Part shown: piece by piece, positions 18,128 through 27,936 of the stretch | How positions within the stretch are numbered: position 1 is the stretch's first letter | How the letters are laid out: each line of letters begins with the position of its first letter | Origin: Candidatus Tokpelaia sp. | GTDB taxonomy: Bacteria; Pseudomonadota; Alphaproteobacteria; Rhizobiales; Rhizobiaceae | NCBI RefSeq assembly: GCF_008636115.1 | Contig: NZ_QLZD01000004.1 | Location: forward strand, 1-64,000 | Direction of reading: 5' to 3' | DNA length: 64,000 nt | The notes under the pieces: model-generated | What the model saw: the letters and a program-made list of their open reading frames with translations, nothing else | What the model was told of the DNA's origin: nothing | The model's database searches: none | Program-made: the position numbers and the translations under genes

Positions 18128-20023
18128 ATGAAAGACAAGCAAACCGGAAAACCGCTTTCTCCCCGGGCAAAAAAGGCAGCGGAGGGGAAAGCGAAGAAAA
18201 TTGCGGCCGGGCCGGAACAAGGCAAAAAACAGCCGGGATTGACCGCGCAGCTAGAGGTTGCCGCCTCTGAAGCTGCAACCGATATGCGCGCCGGTTTCAA
18301 ACACATTAAAGAGGATATTGCCCACGCTCTGGACGATGAAGCGCGCCGCGATACGCTCAGCGATAAAATGGCCGGCCTCCTGGCCGCCGCGTCAAAACAG
18401 TTCCGGCCGGGGCAAATTTTCACTATGCCGCGGCCGCGCGCCATGCTTTTTATACTGCTGGGCTGTCTCTGCGTGCAGATTCAGGCTTTGTCCATGAATA
18501 TGTTCCAGAATAATCTGCCGCAGATGGAAGCCTATTTTCAGGCCACGACCATGGAATCCATGTGGTTTATCGGTGCTTATATGGCGCCTTATATTTCCTT
18601 TGTCGTGCTGTTTATCAAAGTGCGCACCCATGTCGGATCGCGTCCCTTTATTTTCAGCTCTTTGGCCGGTTTTATTGCCTGCTGCGTAGTCAGCAGCTAT
18701 GTTTCCACTTATGAAGCAACGCTGGTCATGCGTTTTTTATCCGGGGTGACGACAGCGCCCATTACCGCTATCGGCATTTCCTATACGGTTGAGCCTTTTG
18801 TGCCGGAGCGTAAGGTGACCATCGGCATGAGCCTGGTTATGATGTATATTTCGCTCGGCACGCCGTTAACGCGTATTGTTGTGCCCGTTCTGGTGCTGGA
18901 CAGCCAGGTGGCGCATTTTTATATTTTTATGGCAGCTCTCGCCGCTATTGCCATGGCCTGGGTCTATTTCCTGAAACTGGCACCAACGCCAAAAGAAAAA
19001 GTGCTGGAACCACTGGATTTTATCAGTCTGCCTTTATACGGCCTGGGCGTCGGGCTGGCGGCCGCCATGATGCCGGTGGGCAAATTTTACTGGTGGACTT
19101 CGGCGCATTGGATGGGCTTTGTTTTTGCTATTGCCATTTTCTGCCTGACCTGTTCAATTTTAATCGAGCTTAATCGCAGCAAACCAATATTTGATTTTCG
19201 CTGGCTGTTTTCCCCCGGTATGCTGCATGTTATTCTCATTATGCTGGTTTTCCGCCTGCTGGTATCGGATCAGGTCTCCATGATCAATATGTATTATTCT
19301 TTTCTGGGGCTGCAAAATGAGCAATTATTCACTTTGTATTTTTTCATTGCCCTTGGCACGCTTGCCGGAGGCGCGGTGTGCTGCCTCTGCCTGAAGCCCA
19401 ATGGCGGCGATTTTTTGTATATTCTGGGTTGCGTGGCCATTGCCATCGGTTCTTTTACCGACAGTTTTTCCACCAATGCCACCCGCCCGGTAGATATGTA
19501 TTTTTCACAAATGCTGATCGGCTTCGGCATGGCTATTTTTATGGCAGTTTCTTTTTCCAAGGGAATTCTGGCCGCGGTGGCCAATGGCGCCGGCCAGTAT
19601 CTCACCAGTTTTGCCGGTATGTTTCTGCTCAGCCAGGTGGGGGGCGGGCTTTCCGGCACGGCTATTTTCGGTACCGTGCAGATTTATCTGGAGAAATTTC
19701 ATTCCTATTTTTTAACCCAGAATCTGGTTTTGAACGACAGCCAGGTGGCGACGCGCATCGCCGCTTACGGCCAGACTTATAGCGGGGTGACGACTGATTC
19801 CGCTATTGTCCAGGGCGGAGGTTTGTCCATGTTAAACAATAAATCCAATATTGAGGCCAATATTCTGGCCTATAATGATATATTCCGCCTTTACAGCTGG
19901 CTGGCCGCCGCGCTTTTTTGCGTGCTCACGGTCAGGCTGTTTATGAAGATCTGGCTGGCGCGCCGGCTGGCGCTGGAAGAAGCGGCCGCGGCGGCCGGCC
20001 CTTCTCCGCAAGCGGCGGGATAA
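18128..20023 (+). CDS. emrB: EmrB/QacA-type drug:H+ antiporter (MFS, DHA2)
   Basis: A 631-aa inner-membrane transporter with about 14 hydrophobic segments, as in the DHA2 family that exports drugs using the proton gradient. Family-like stretches include MWFIGAYMAPYISFVV, RFLSGVTTAPITAIGISYTV and AGMFLLSQVGGGLSGTAIFG. Unusually, about 100 residues precede the first helix: a Lys/Ala-rich basic start and then a charged helical stretch (AGFKHIKEDIAHALDDEARR). The gene is followed 63 bp later by its HlyD-type partner, so a two-part pump is likely. An outer-membrane TolC component is not in the window. Confidence 0.9.
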   Translation: MKDKQTGKPLSPRAKKAAEGKAKKIAAGPEQGKKQPGLTAQLEVAASEAATDMRAGFKHIKEDIAHALDDEARRDTLSDKMAGLLAAASKQFRPGQIFTMPRPRAMLFILLGCLCVQIQALSMNMFQNNLPQMEAYFQATTMESMWFIGAYMAPYISFVVLFIKVRTHVGSRPFIFSSLAGFIACCVVSSYVSTYEATLVMRFLSGVTTAPITAIGISYTVEPFVPERKVTIGMSLVMMYISLGTPLTRIVVPVLVLDSQVAHFYIFMAALAAIAMAWVYFLKLAPTPKEKVLEPLDFISLPLYGLGVGLAAAMMPVGKFYWWTSAHWMGFVFAIAIFCLTCSILIELNRSKPIFDFRWLFSPGMLHVILIMLVFRLLVSDQVSMINMYYSFLGLQNEQLFTLYFFIALGTLAGGAVCCLCLKPNGGDFLYILGCVAIAIGSFTDSFSTNATRPVDMYFSQMLIGFGMAIFMAVSFSKGILAAVANGAGQYLTSFAGMFLLSQVGGGLSGTAIFGTVQIYLEKFHSYFLTQNLVLNDSQVATRIAAYGQTYSGVTTDSAIVQGGGLSMLNNKSNIEANILAYNDIFRLYSWLAAALFCVLTVRLFMKIWLARRLALEEAAAAAGPSPQAAG

Positions 20024-20086
20024 CGGCAGGCGGTGCTCACCCTGTAATATCAAGTAAAGCAGAAAGATTTACCGAGAAAACCTGAT

Positions 20087-21121
20087 ATGAAAAACTTTTT
20101 TAAATCTATCACCAATATTGTTATTATCATTATCGGCTTTATCGGCATATTGGGCATTTTATATGCCTGGGGGCTGCCGCCTTTTACCAGCGCGGTAATG
20201 ACCACGGACAATGCCTATGTCAAAGGTGACGTCACCAATCTGGCGCCGCAGGTTTCCGGCAATGTGGTGCAGGTTACAGTCAAGGATTTTCAAAAAGTAA
20301 AACAGGGTGAGCTGCTGGTGCAGATTGATGAGCGCATTTATCAGCAAAAGCTGCATCAGGCCATTGCCTCTCTCAATACGGCAAAAGCCGCGCTGGACAG
20401 CTCTTACCGGCAGGAAGATTCGGCCAAATCACAAATTTTCAGCGCAAAGGCCGCCCTGCAAAAAGCCAAGGCCGACTGGGATCGGGTGCAGCCGCTGACG
20501 CGCCAGGGTTATCAAAGCCAAAGCCAATATGACGCAACACGGGCAAGTTATGATAAGGCCCAGGCCGATTACTCGGTCGCCGAGCAGAGTTTAAAAACCA
20601 TTCTGGCCAATCGCGCCGGGCTGGTAGCTGATATTGCCGGAGAAGAAGCCGCGGTCGAACTGGCGCGGCTTGATTTGGGTTATACCCATATTTATGCCCC
20701 GGTAAATGGCCGGGTCGGCGAAGTGGGGGTAAAGCTGGGACAATATGTCTCAGTCGGCACCCAGTTAATGGCGGTTGTGCCTGATGAAATCTGGATTACC
20801 GCCAATTACAAGGAAACCCAGCTCAGTAATATGAAAATCGGCCAGCCGGTTTCCTTTACCGTTGATGCGTTGCATCATAAACGCATGACAGGCTATGTAG
20901 AGCGCTTTTCCCCTGCTTCCGGCAGCGAATTTGCGGTGCTGAAATCCGACAATGCCACTGGTAATTTCACCAAAGTCGTGCAGCGTATTCCGGTGCGTAT
21001 CCGCCTTACCCCCAATCAGGACGGCCTGGACAGGCTGGTGCCGGGCATGTCGGTTATCACTTCTGTAGATACAGCCAAACCGGGCATAATACCGACAACG
21101 GATAATCAGGCTGCAAATTGA
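20087..21121 (+). CDS. emrA: EmrA-type periplasmic adaptor (HlyD family)
   Basis: A 344-aa membrane fusion protein with one N-terminal transmembrane helix (IVIIIIGFIGILGILYAWG), then TTDNAYVKGDVTNLAPQVSG, the lipoyl/barrel-sandwich half typical of EmrA. A coiled-coil hairpin (about 95-190) follows, then the second half-motif YTHIYAPVNGRVGEVGVKLG and a beta-barrel domain. It links the EmrB-like transporter to an outer-membrane channel. Cotranscription with emrB is likely. Confidence 0.95.
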   Translation: MKNFFKSITNIVIIIIGFIGILGILYAWGLPPFTSAVMTTDNAYVKGDVTNLAPQVSGNVVQVTVKDFQKVKQGELLVQIDERIYQQKLHQAIASLNTAKAALDSSYRQEDSAKSQIFSAKAALQKAKADWDRVQPLTRQGYQSQSQYDATRASYDKAQADYSVAEQSLKTILANRAGLVADIAGEEAAVELARLDLGYTHIYAPVNGRVGEVGVKLGQYVSVGTQLMAVVPDEIWITANYKETQLSNMKIGQPVSFTVDALHHKRMTGYVERFSPASGSEFAVLKSDNATGNFTKVVQRIPVRIRLTPNQDGLDRLVPGMSVITSVDTAKPGIIPTTDNQAAN

Positions 21122-21319
21122 CATATGGCAGCGTGAATTATAAATACAGAGCGGCGCAGAATCCTGCCGGCGGGGCGGGTCTGCGTTTTTCCGCTTTGAT
21201 TATGCCGTTGCGGCAATAAAACAAAGTGAGGCACAGCCAGGCGGGATTTGCCCAAAAGGAGTGCAGGCAGGCTGCTTGCCGGTTTTCCTGGCCGGCAACC
21301 GGGGAGATAGGGTGAATTC

Positions 21320-22525
21320 ATGGCATTTTTCACGCGCAAGCGCTGCGTTCAGCTTTTTGTCCTTATTGGCATTATGCTGGTTCTGCTATTTGGTAAAGCC
21401 TGGTTTTTTGGCAAACAAACACCTGTTTATCTGACTGTGCCGGTTAAAAAGGGGGATATTGAGGCCACTGTTCTGGCCACGGGTATTGTCAAACCGCACC
21501 AGTTAGTGGCTGTGGGCGCCCGCGCTACCGGGCGGATTGTTTCGCTCAAAGTGCGCCCGGGGCAAGATGTCAAACAAGGGGATTTGCTGGCGGAGATTGA
21601 CCCGACAACTCAGGAAAATGACCTGAAAAGCAAGGAAGCCGTGCTGGCGCGGCAAAGAGCCGGGCTGGCCGAGCAAGAGGCGCAGCTCACTCTGGCGCGG
21701 CAAAATATGCAAAGGCAGCAAAATATGATAGCCAGCCATGCTGTTTCCCGCGCCGATTATGATTCGGCCGCCGCTCAGGTAAAAGTGGCGGAAGCGGAAA
21801 TAGAAGCCTATCAGGCGCAAATTGCCCAGGCAGAGGCCGATGTCGATATGGCGCGGGTGAATCTGACCTATACGCAGGTCACCGCGCCTTTTAGCGGCAC
21901 AATTCTGGCGACAGTGGTGCAGGAAGGGCAAAATGTCAATGCGGTGCAATCGGCGCCGACCATTGTTATTTTAGGCAATCTGGAAGTTATGACCGTGCGG
22001 GCAGAAATATCGGAGGCCGATATTGTCCATGTCAAACCGGGGCAGGATTTATATTTTAACACTATTGGCAGGCCCGATCGCCGCTATAATGGCAGGCTGG
22101 AGGCTATTGAGCCGGCGCCGGAATCTATCCGCAATGATATAAGCTTTACTTCCCTGAGCACCGGCAGCAGCGCTACCTCAACCGAGGCGATTTATTATAA
22201 CGGCCTGTTTAATGTCGACAATAAAGACCATGCTTTGCGCACTTATATGACCGCGGAAGTGCATATTGTGCTGGGGGCGGCGCAAAATGTGCTGCTGGTG
22301 CCGCTTGGCAGCCTGAGCGGCCCGGAGCAAGACGGTTTTTATCATGTCCGCATTTTGCCGCGCAAAGGCGGCCCGATCGAGCGTAAGGTGAAAATCGGCA
22401 TAAAAACGCAAGCGCAGGCAGAGGTGCTCTCCGGCCTGACGGAAGGTGATGAAGTTATCACCGGTGAAAGCGGCGGCTCAGGCGGCGCGGCACGGGCGTC
22501 AAGCAGCAAAAAAATGCTTTTTTAA
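21320..22525 (+). CDS. macA: MacA-type periplasmic adaptor
   Basis: A 401-aa HlyD/RND-type adaptor with an N-terminal membrane anchor (LFVLIGIMLVLLFGKAWFFG), then VKKGDIEATVLATGIVKP and GARATGRIVSLKVRPGQDVK, a long coiled-coil hairpin, TYTQVTAPFSGTILATVVQ, and a C-terminal beta-barrel. It activates the MacB ATPase and connects it to an outer-membrane channel for export of macrolides, peptides or siderophores. The start has a strong purine-rich leader (GGGGAGATAGGGTG). The macB gene begins 12 bp downstream, so the two are one operon. Confidence 0.94.
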   Translation: MAFFTRKRCVQLFVLIGIMLVLLFGKAWFFGKQTPVYLTVPVKKGDIEATVLATGIVKPHQLVAVGARATGRIVSLKVRPGQDVKQGDLLAEIDPTTQENDLKSKEAVLARQRAGLAEQEAQLTLARQNMQRQQNMIASHAVSRADYDSAAAQVKVAEAEIEAYQAQIAQAEADVDMARVNLTYTQVTAPFSGTILATVVQEGQNVNAVQSAPTIVILGNLEVMTVRAEISEADIVHVKPGQDLYFNTIGRPDRRYNGRLEAIEPAPESIRNDISFTSLSTGSSATSTEAIYYNGLFNVDNKDHALRTYMTAEVHIVLGAAQNVLLVPLGSLSGPEQDGFYHVRILPRKGGPIERKVKIGIKTQAQAEVLSGLTEGDEVITGESGGSGGAARASSSKKMLF

Positions 22526-22536
22526 CAGGCGGCACT

Positions 22537-24591
22537 ATGGCAGGGAAATCACGGCACAAAAATGAGAAGCAGGATAAAGCGCTTATCGTTTTGCGCAATA
22601 TTTGCCGCTGTTTTAACAGTGGTGATGCGCCTGTTACCGTGTTAAAAAACATAAATCTTACCATTGCCCGCGGAGAAATGGTGGCGATTGTCGGCTCTTC
22701 CGGCTCCGGCAAATCCACTTTAATGAATATTCTCGGCTGTCTGGATCAACCTTCCAGCGGCAGCTATCATATTGACGGCCGTGAAGTCAGCACTCTGGAC
22801 GCCAATGCGCTTTCTGCTCTGCGGCGGCATCATTTCGGCTTTATTTTTCAGCGTTATCATTTAATGGGGGCGCTCACCGCCCTCGGCAATGTGGAAATTC
22901 CCGCTATTTATGCCGGAGTGCGGCCGGAAGAGCGCAAAAAGCGGGCAGTAATGCTGCTGGCAAGGCTGGGTATGGGCAGCCGCACCCATCACCGCCCCGG
23001 CCAGCTTTCCGGCGGGCAGCAGCAGCGCGTTTCCATTGCCCGCGCTTTGATGAATGACGGCGAAATTATTTTGGCCGATGAGCCGACAGGCGCACTCGAT
23101 AAACATAGCGGCGAAGAAGTCCTGACCATATTGGAAGAAATTCATGCTTCAGGCCGCACCATTATTCTGGTAACCCATGATATGGCGGTAGCCAAACGGG
23201 CGGAGCGGATTATTGAAATCAGTGATGGCGAAATTTTATCTGACCGCCCCAATAAGCGAAAAACTGCCTTTAACCCGAAAATAGAGACTATCAAAACAGA
23301 AAAAGCCATTGCCCCGCTTTTGGCCGATGCAGAGAATGAGCCGGCCGAGCACCGGACACAGCGGCAAAAACTGATGAGCGCCGCTTCAAGCTTCTGGGAT
23401 CGCTTTTTTGAAGCGCAGCTTATGGCTTTGCTATCGATGAAAGCGCATAGAATGCGCACTTTCCTCACCATGCTGGGGGTGATTATCGGCATTGCCGCAG
23501 TGATTGATGTTGTCGCTCTGGGCAAAGGCACGCAAAAGCAGATTCTGGCCAGCATTAACCGGCTGGGCACTAATGCGCTGACCATTTTTGCCGGCAAAAG
23601 CATGGCTGATGTGCGCGCCGCCAAGGTTACCACCCTGGTGGAGGCTGATGCCAAAGCGCTGGCGGAGCTGCCTTTTGTCGATGCGGTAACGCCCATGGTT
23701 TCCACCTCCACTATTGTTCGGCGCGGCAATGTTGACGCCAATGCCACGCTTTCCGGGGTGAGTGAGCAATATTTTGCTGCCGATGGTGCCAGGCTGGAGG
23801 CCGGCCGGCTGTTTGACGCTGATGATGTCAAAGCGCGCCGCCTCAGCCTGATTATCGAAGCAGAAGCCGCACAAACCCTGTTTCCCAATGGGGAAGATCC
23901 TGTCGGCAAAATTGTGCTGGTCGGCAATGTTGCCGCTCGCATTGCCGGCACAGTCAATGTGCGCAAATATGGGCCAAATGGCGGCGTTATCGCGCTTTAT
24001 CTCCCCTATACAACGGTGCAGACCCGGTTTTTGGGCAATACGATTTTGCGCTCCATTACCGTATTGCTCAGCCAGAATGTTGATTCCCGCTGGGCGCAGG
24101 CGCAAGTTGCCCGTTTTCTGGAACAAAGGCATAATGGCACGCAGGATTTCTTTATTCGCAATAGTCAGGATTTTATGGACGAAGTCATGAGCACCACCAA
24201 TGTGCTGACTATGCTGGTTATTTCTATTGCTTTTGTTTCGCTCTTTGTCGGCGGTATCGGGGTGATGAATATTATGCTGGTAACCGTTTCCGAGCGGATC
24301 AACGAAATCGGCGTGCGCATGGCTGTCGGCGCCAGGCGTGAAGATATTTTACAGCAGTTTTTGATTGAGGCGGTGCTGGTCTGCCTGACCGGCGGCCTTA
24401 TCGGCATTGCTTTCGGCTTTTTCACCGGCTTTATTTTTGATGCTACGGACGCCCCGTTTAAAATGATTTATTCGCTGTCTTCCATTATCACTGCCTTTAT
24501 CGTTTCCACCCTTATCGGCATTGCTTTCGGTTATTTGCCGGCGCGCAATGCCTCGCGCCTTAACCCTGTCGCCGCTTTGTCTCAGGATTAG
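22537..24591 (+). CDS. macB: MacB-type ABC export ATPase/permease
   Basis: A 684-aa fusion of an N-terminal ABC ATPase and a C-terminal MacB permease. The ATPase has Walker [19 protein letters not shown]-loop FIFQRYHLM, signature [15 protein letters not shown] and Walker [13 protein letters not shown] with the H-loop VTHD. After a linker (about 230-290) come one helix ([20 protein letters not shown]), a large periplasmic domain and three more helices including [20 protein letters not shown]. It powers tripartite export with MacA. Together with emrBA this makes two efflux systems in a row. Confidence 0.96.
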   Translation: MAGKSRHKNEKQDKALIVLRNICRCFNSGDAPVTVLKNINLTIARGEMVAIVGSSGSGKSTLMNILGCLDQPSSGSYHIDGREVSTLDANALSALRRHHFGFIFQRYHLMGALTALGNVEIPAIYAGVRPEERKKRAVMLLARLGMGSRTHHRPGQLSGGQQQRVSIARALMNDGEIILADEPTGALDKHSGEEVLTILEEIHASGRTIILVTHDMAVAKRAERIIEISDGEILSDRPNKRKTAFNPKIETIKTEKAIAPLLADAENEPAEHRTQRQKLMSAASSFWDRFFEAQLMALLSMKAHRMRTFLTMLGVIIGIAAVIDVVALGKGTQKQILASINRLGTNALTIFAGKSMADVRAAKVTTLVEADAKALAELPFVDAVTPMVSTSTIVRRGNVDANATLSGVSEQYFAADGARLEAGRLFDADDVKARRLSLIIEAEAAQTLFPNGEDPVGKIVLVGNVAARIAGTVNVRKYGPNGGVIALYLPYTTVQTRFLGNTILRSITVLLSQNVDSRWAQAQVARFLEQRHNGTQDFFIRNSQDFMDEVMSTTNVLTMLVISIAFVSLFVGGIGVMNIMLVTVSERINEIGVRMAVGARREDILQQFLIEAVLVCLTGGLIGIAFGFFTGFIFDATDAPFKMIYSLSSIITAFIVSTLIGIAFGYLPARNASRLNPVAALSQD

Positions 24592-24685
24592 CAGGCAGGC
24601 TCTATAGCGCCGTTATCGCCCGCAACCCAGCCGGGGCCGCCCGGCGGCGGCTGCTCTCAACCACCCGGCGGCCTGAGAGGCGCGG

Positions 24686-24820
24686 CTATTTATCTTTTTC
24701 TTTCTGCCGGTTCCTTTTTGCCTTAAGCCCCTGTATTACCGCGGCCAGGCCAAAACCTAAAAGACAACCGCAAATAGCGCTTAATACAATAAAACTTGCC
24801 GAACTCAACCAGGCTGTCAT
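24686..24820 (-). CDS. 44-aa single-pass membrane protein
   Basis: A small ORF that starts 28 bp after the stop of the ydcF-like gene. ATG at 24818-24820 is preceded by AAAAGGA at a good distance (8 nt), and the TAG stop is at 24686. The product has one hydrophobic helix (SFIVLSAICGCLLGFGLAAV) and a strongly basic tail (KAKRNRQKEKDK), so it probably lies in the inner membrane with the tail in the cytoplasm. No family is recognised; it may be a small accessory protein of the ftsE-ftsX-ydcF unit. Confidence 0.6.
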   Translation of the reverse strand: MTAWLSSASFIVLSAICGCLLGFGLAAVIQGLKAKRNRQKEKDK

Positions 24821-24848
24821 GCCAAAATCCTTTTGATGAATAATATTA

Positions 24849-25505
24849 TCAGGGCCGGGCCGGCCAGCCGGTAAAATTGCGCGCCCAAACCACCAGAAAT
24901 TTTATATATTCTGAAACAAAAAGGCGAAAATTTTCTGATGAGCGAAAAACCCCTCCCGTTTGCTCTACCGGAAAAGGCACAAGCTCTGTCTGTGGCATTT
25001 GATGACGCAATTCCGCCAGAGAGCGCAATATATGATAGCGATTGGTTACAATCAACACTTTATGATAATTGTGTTTTTTTACCCAGGCAGCGCTTTCAAG
25101 CGCATTGCCGCTGGTGTTTAACGCCTCGCGTCCCAAATCCACGCAGCACTCCAGAAGCTCCGGATCTGCCCCCAAAATCCGGGCAAAATCGTGCCGCCCG
25201 CCAATAATCGGGCTGACACCGCTTATCAGCAGGCGCGTGCCGCGCCGCTCGCGCAGCAGCGCCAGCCCCGTTTCTACCCGCGCCCGCCCGCCTGTCAGCA
25301 CAATAATAGCATCTATTGATATTTCAGGCCCCGGCTGGGAAACAGTGCTTGTTCTGGCTACAAACAAGGCAAAACCCAACAAAAAAAACAGCAAGGCCAA
25401 AAGCAAAAAACCGCCGCCGCCAACGCCGCAATACCATAGAGCGCTTTTGCCGCGCGGCGGTTCAGGGGTAGAAATCTGCCCGGCCTCCCCTTTTTGCCCT
25501 TGCAT
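24849..25505 (-). CDS. YdcF/SanA family (DUF218) membrane protein
   Basis: A 218-aa protein with one N-terminal membrane helix (GFLLLALLFFLLGFALFVA) and a DUF218 domain facing the periplasm: DAIIVLTGGRARVETGLALL, TRLLISGV, NTSGNALESAAWVKKHNYHK and IVTNRYHILRSLAEL. Family members (ElyC, SanA, YdcF) are linked to envelope integrity, with no settled reaction. It follows ftsX on the same strand, the usual order in Hyphomicrobiales (ftsE, ftsX, ydcF-like), which points to a role in cell envelope or division. Confidence 0.9.
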   Translation of the reverse strand: MQGQKGEAGQISTPEPPRGKSALWYCGVGGGGFLLLALLFFLLGFALFVARTSTVSQPGPEISIDAIIVLTGGRARVETGLALLRERRGTRLLISGVSPIIGGRHDFARILGADPELLECCVDLGREALNTSGNALESAAWVKKHNYHKVLIVTNRYHILRSLAELRHQMPQTELVPFPVEQTGGVFRSSENFRLFVSEYIKFLVVWARNFTGWPARP

Positions 25506-25659
25506 ATAAACTCCCCGAATTTCCTCTCTGACTTAGGTCAAAAGAGACTTATTAAAGGAAATAGTCGCATTAAAAGCAGATTTTCACAAGATAAATCTGC
25601 GGCTTGTGCCACGCCTTTGGGCAAAAGGGCAAAGCCCGCTGCCGAAGCTCGAACCGGCC

Positions 25660-26793
25660 TCACCCCCCGGTAGAAAAGAAATTACTGCTTTTGCGATCTA
25701 TCAGGCGCAAACGGCGCAAAACTGTACAATGGCTGACGGCCGCAGTGATACAGGCAATGAACAATATCAGGGCAAAAATTTCGGCAAGCGCACTCCAATC
25801 CGGCGAAAGGCGGCCAAATAAGGCAGTTATCTGGCTACCCTCAGGTGTAGCGCGGCGCGTCTCAAGCCCAAAAAACAATAAAGCAAACAGGCCGCAGGCG
25901 GCAGTGCCGCCCAAACAGGCCCCCTTAAGCCCGGCGCGGAAAAAATGCGCATCAAAGCGGCGGGCAATAAAACGATCATCAGCGCCGATAAAATGCAGCA
26001 CTTCAATAATATGCATATTCCCTGCCAAAGCACCGCGTGTGGCAAAAATAACGGTTAAAATCATCGCCGTCAGCAGCAAAATCAATAAAAACAGCGCCCC
26101 GCCCAGCATAATATGCGCCCCGCGCACCAGCCTTGCCGCCCAGGCCTGCTGCCGGTCAAAACGCACACCTTTAATATTTTGGCGCAGAGCTTCGTCCAGC
26201 CCGTCAAAATCCGGCCGGCTTTGGCCGTCAAGCTGCAGGGCAACCAGCCGCGGCACCGGCAGCGCCGCAATATCAGCCTTTGTTCCCAGCCAGGGCGCCA
26301 GCAGCGCCTGCGTTTCCTCACGGCTGACAATATGCGCCGCTGCCACCCCGCTAAAAGAGCGGGCAATAGCGGCTGTTTCATGCAGCGCCTTCTCCATATC
26401 CTGCCCAGGCACAGGCATAAGCTGCACCACAGCCTCACGCATTATGGCCGCGCTCCACGCCGCTGCCGAGCGATTGACAAAATGCGCGGCAAACAAAGTC
26501 CACGCTGCCAGAAAACTCATAATGGCAATGACAATTATCAGCGCAAAATCGTGCATATCTTCCTTTGGTATAAGTGACGGCAAGCGCACTGGAAAAGTTT
26601 TGCCGCGCGCGCCGGCCGGCCGGGAAGAAGGCAATAAAGCGCCGCTATTGTGCCCAATAGCAGCCTGCCTGCCAGCGATAGCCTGCGGGCCTGCGGGCGG
26701 CAGCGCCGGCCCGGACAATGGCGGCGCCCCGCTCTCTTCTTTCGGCTCAATGCTGCCTGATTTTGGCGGCCGGATCTCCTGCTTATCAATCAT
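25660..26793 (-). CDS. ftsX: Cell division protein FtsX
   Basis: A 377-aa membrane subunit of the FtsEX ABC-type complex, which transmits ATP-driven signals to septal peptidoglycan hydrolases. An N-terminal cytoplasmic Pro/Gly-rich extension (about 85 residues) precedes the first helix (ALIIVIAIMSFLAAWTLFAA). A periplasmic loop then spans about 110-215, and three further helices surround the conserved IIEVLHFIGADDRFIARRF segment. The start overlaps the end of ftsE by 8 bp, so translation is coupled. Confidence 0.94.
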   Translation of the reverse strand: MIDKQEIRPPKSGSIEPKEESGAPPLSGPALPPAGPQAIAGRQAAIGHNSGALLPSSRPAGARGKTFPVRLPSLIPKEDMHDFALIIVIAIMSFLAAWTLFAAHFVNRSAAAWSAAIMREAVVQLMPVPGQDMEKALHETAAIARSFSGVAAAHIVSREETQALLAPWLGTKADIAALPVPRLVALQLDGQSRPDFDGLDEALRQNIKGVRFDRQQAWAARLVRGAHIMLGGALFLLILLLTAMILTVIFATRGALAGNMHIIEVLHFIGADDRFIARRFDAHFFRAGLKGACLGGTAACGLFALLFFGLETRRATPEGSQITALFGRLSPDWSALAEIFALILFIACITAAVSHCTVLRRLRLIDRKSSNFFSTGG

Positions 26794-27445
26794 GAATTTC
26801 CAGCCTCCCTTTATCCAGAATCATACGGCGCGCATCTATTTTATCCATTAGCGAAAAATCATGCGTGGCAATAATCACCGCCGTGCCAAGACGGTTGAGC
26901 TCAATAAACAGCCGTAACAGCCGCAGAGCCAGTTTGGGGTCAACATTGCCGGTCGGCTCATCAGCCAGCAGAATTTCCGGACGGTCAATCAGCGCCCGGG
27001 CAATAGCGGCGCGTTGCTTCTCTCCGCCGGAAAGCACAGGCGGCAAAGCATGGATTTTTGCTCCCAGCCCCACCCAATGCAGCAGCTCTTCCACTTCGTG
27101 CCTTGTTTCGCGCCTTTGGACGCCGCGCACATAAAGCGGCAAAGCCACATTTTCAAAAGTGGTCAAATGGTCAAGCAGACGGAAATCCTGAAAAACCAGA
27201 CCAATGCGGCGGCGCAGCCGCGGCAGAGCGCGCCGGTGCAGCAATGAAGTATCTTCGCCAAAAACAGTAATAAGGCCGCGTGTCGGCTTTAAAGCCAGAA
27301 ACATCAATTTTAACAGCGAGGTCTTGCCGGCACCGGACGGCCCGGTTAAAAACTGGAAGGAAGCAGGCGGAATATTAAAACTGACATCGCGCAATATTTC
27401 CTGCCCGACAGCATAGCGCAAGCCGACATTTTCAAACCGTATCAC
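26786..27445 (-). CDS. ftsE: Cell division ATP-binding protein FtsE
   Basis: A 219-aa ABC ATPase partner of FtsX. It shows Walker A FLTGPSGAGKTSLLKLMFLA, the Q-loop VFQDFRLL, signature LSGGEKQRAAIARAL, Walker B ILLADEPTGNVD and H-loop IATHD. The length is usual. The start lies 54 bp from an 11-copy 7-bp tandem repeat that sits in its presumed promoter or leader, so repeat length could influence expression of the ftsEX operon; this is an inference. Confidence 0.96.
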   Translation of the reverse strand: MIRFENVGLRYAVGQEILRDVSFNIPPASFQFLTGPSGAGKTSLLKLMFLALKPTRGLITVFGEDTSLLHRRALPRLRRRIGLVFQDFRLLDHLTTFENVALPLYVRGVQRRETRHEVEELLHWVGLGAKIHALPPVLSGGEKQRAAIARALIDRPEILLADEPTGNVDPKLALRLLRLFIELNRLGTAVIIATHDFSLMDKIDARRMILDKGRLEIHD

Positions 27446-27936
27446 CGCGCCCTCCGCCTGTTTTCTATTATGCAGCCTGCCCTGGCCTGCTCCGGGCTGA
27501 GCCTTGAGCCTTGAGCCTTGAGCCTTGAGCCTTGAGCCTTGAGCCTTGAGCCTTGAGCCTTGAGCCTTGAGCCTTGCATATAGGCTATAGCTGCAAGCGT
27601 CAAATTATATTGCGCCTGGCCCGGGCGGTTTAACACTTCCTGCCGACAGCCGCCGCTTGCCCGGCTGCGGCATTCGGCGGCAGATCAAAAGCATTCAAGC
27701 CTGTTTTGCCCAAAATTGCGGGTATATTTTGTTTTTTCCGGCATTTGATCTGCCCATTTGCCGGCAAAAGCCGTATCGGGGCTTTATTTTTTGCTCAAAT
27801 TATGCGCATAAGCGCAACTATCCCTGTTCAGGCTGCCGGCGCTTATGCTTAATATTCGGCGCTTCAGACTCAAACAAGGCGATAACAGCAAAACCGCTAT
27901 GCAAGGCAGATTGCCGCGGATAAGGGACAGTTTTTC
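27446..27936. other. Divergent intergenic region, ftsE / hpt
   Basis: About 490 bp between divergent ftsE and hpt. It contains the 7-bp repeat array at 27499-27575 close to ftsE. The remainder shows no convincing ORF and should hold both promoters. Confidence 0.6.
27499..27575. repeat. 7-bp tandem repeat (GAGCCTT)11
   Basis: Eleven perfect copies of GAGCCTT, 54 bp upstream of the ftsE start codon. The unit is one base shorter than, and otherwise similar to, the 8-bp unit at 1-77. If read on the minus strand the array encodes a seven-residue repeat (GSRLKAQ), but no credible gene contains it. Position and perfection suggest a length-variable element. Confidence 0.95.

Noticed and set aside
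17880-18131. TTG-started ORF overlapping the emrB start
   Set aside because: No ribosome binding site, no recognisable product, and the overlap looks fortuitous.
18128-24591. Efflux cluster as a novel system
   Set aside because: EmrBA and MacAB are well-known pump types; only their adjacency and the EmrB extension are mildly unusual.
25604-26851. 415-codon plus-strand ORF opposite ftsX
   Set aside because: It is entirely antisense to ftsX, whose motifs and overlap with ftsE are clear; the encoded protein is Ser/Ala/Lys-rich without recognisable features.
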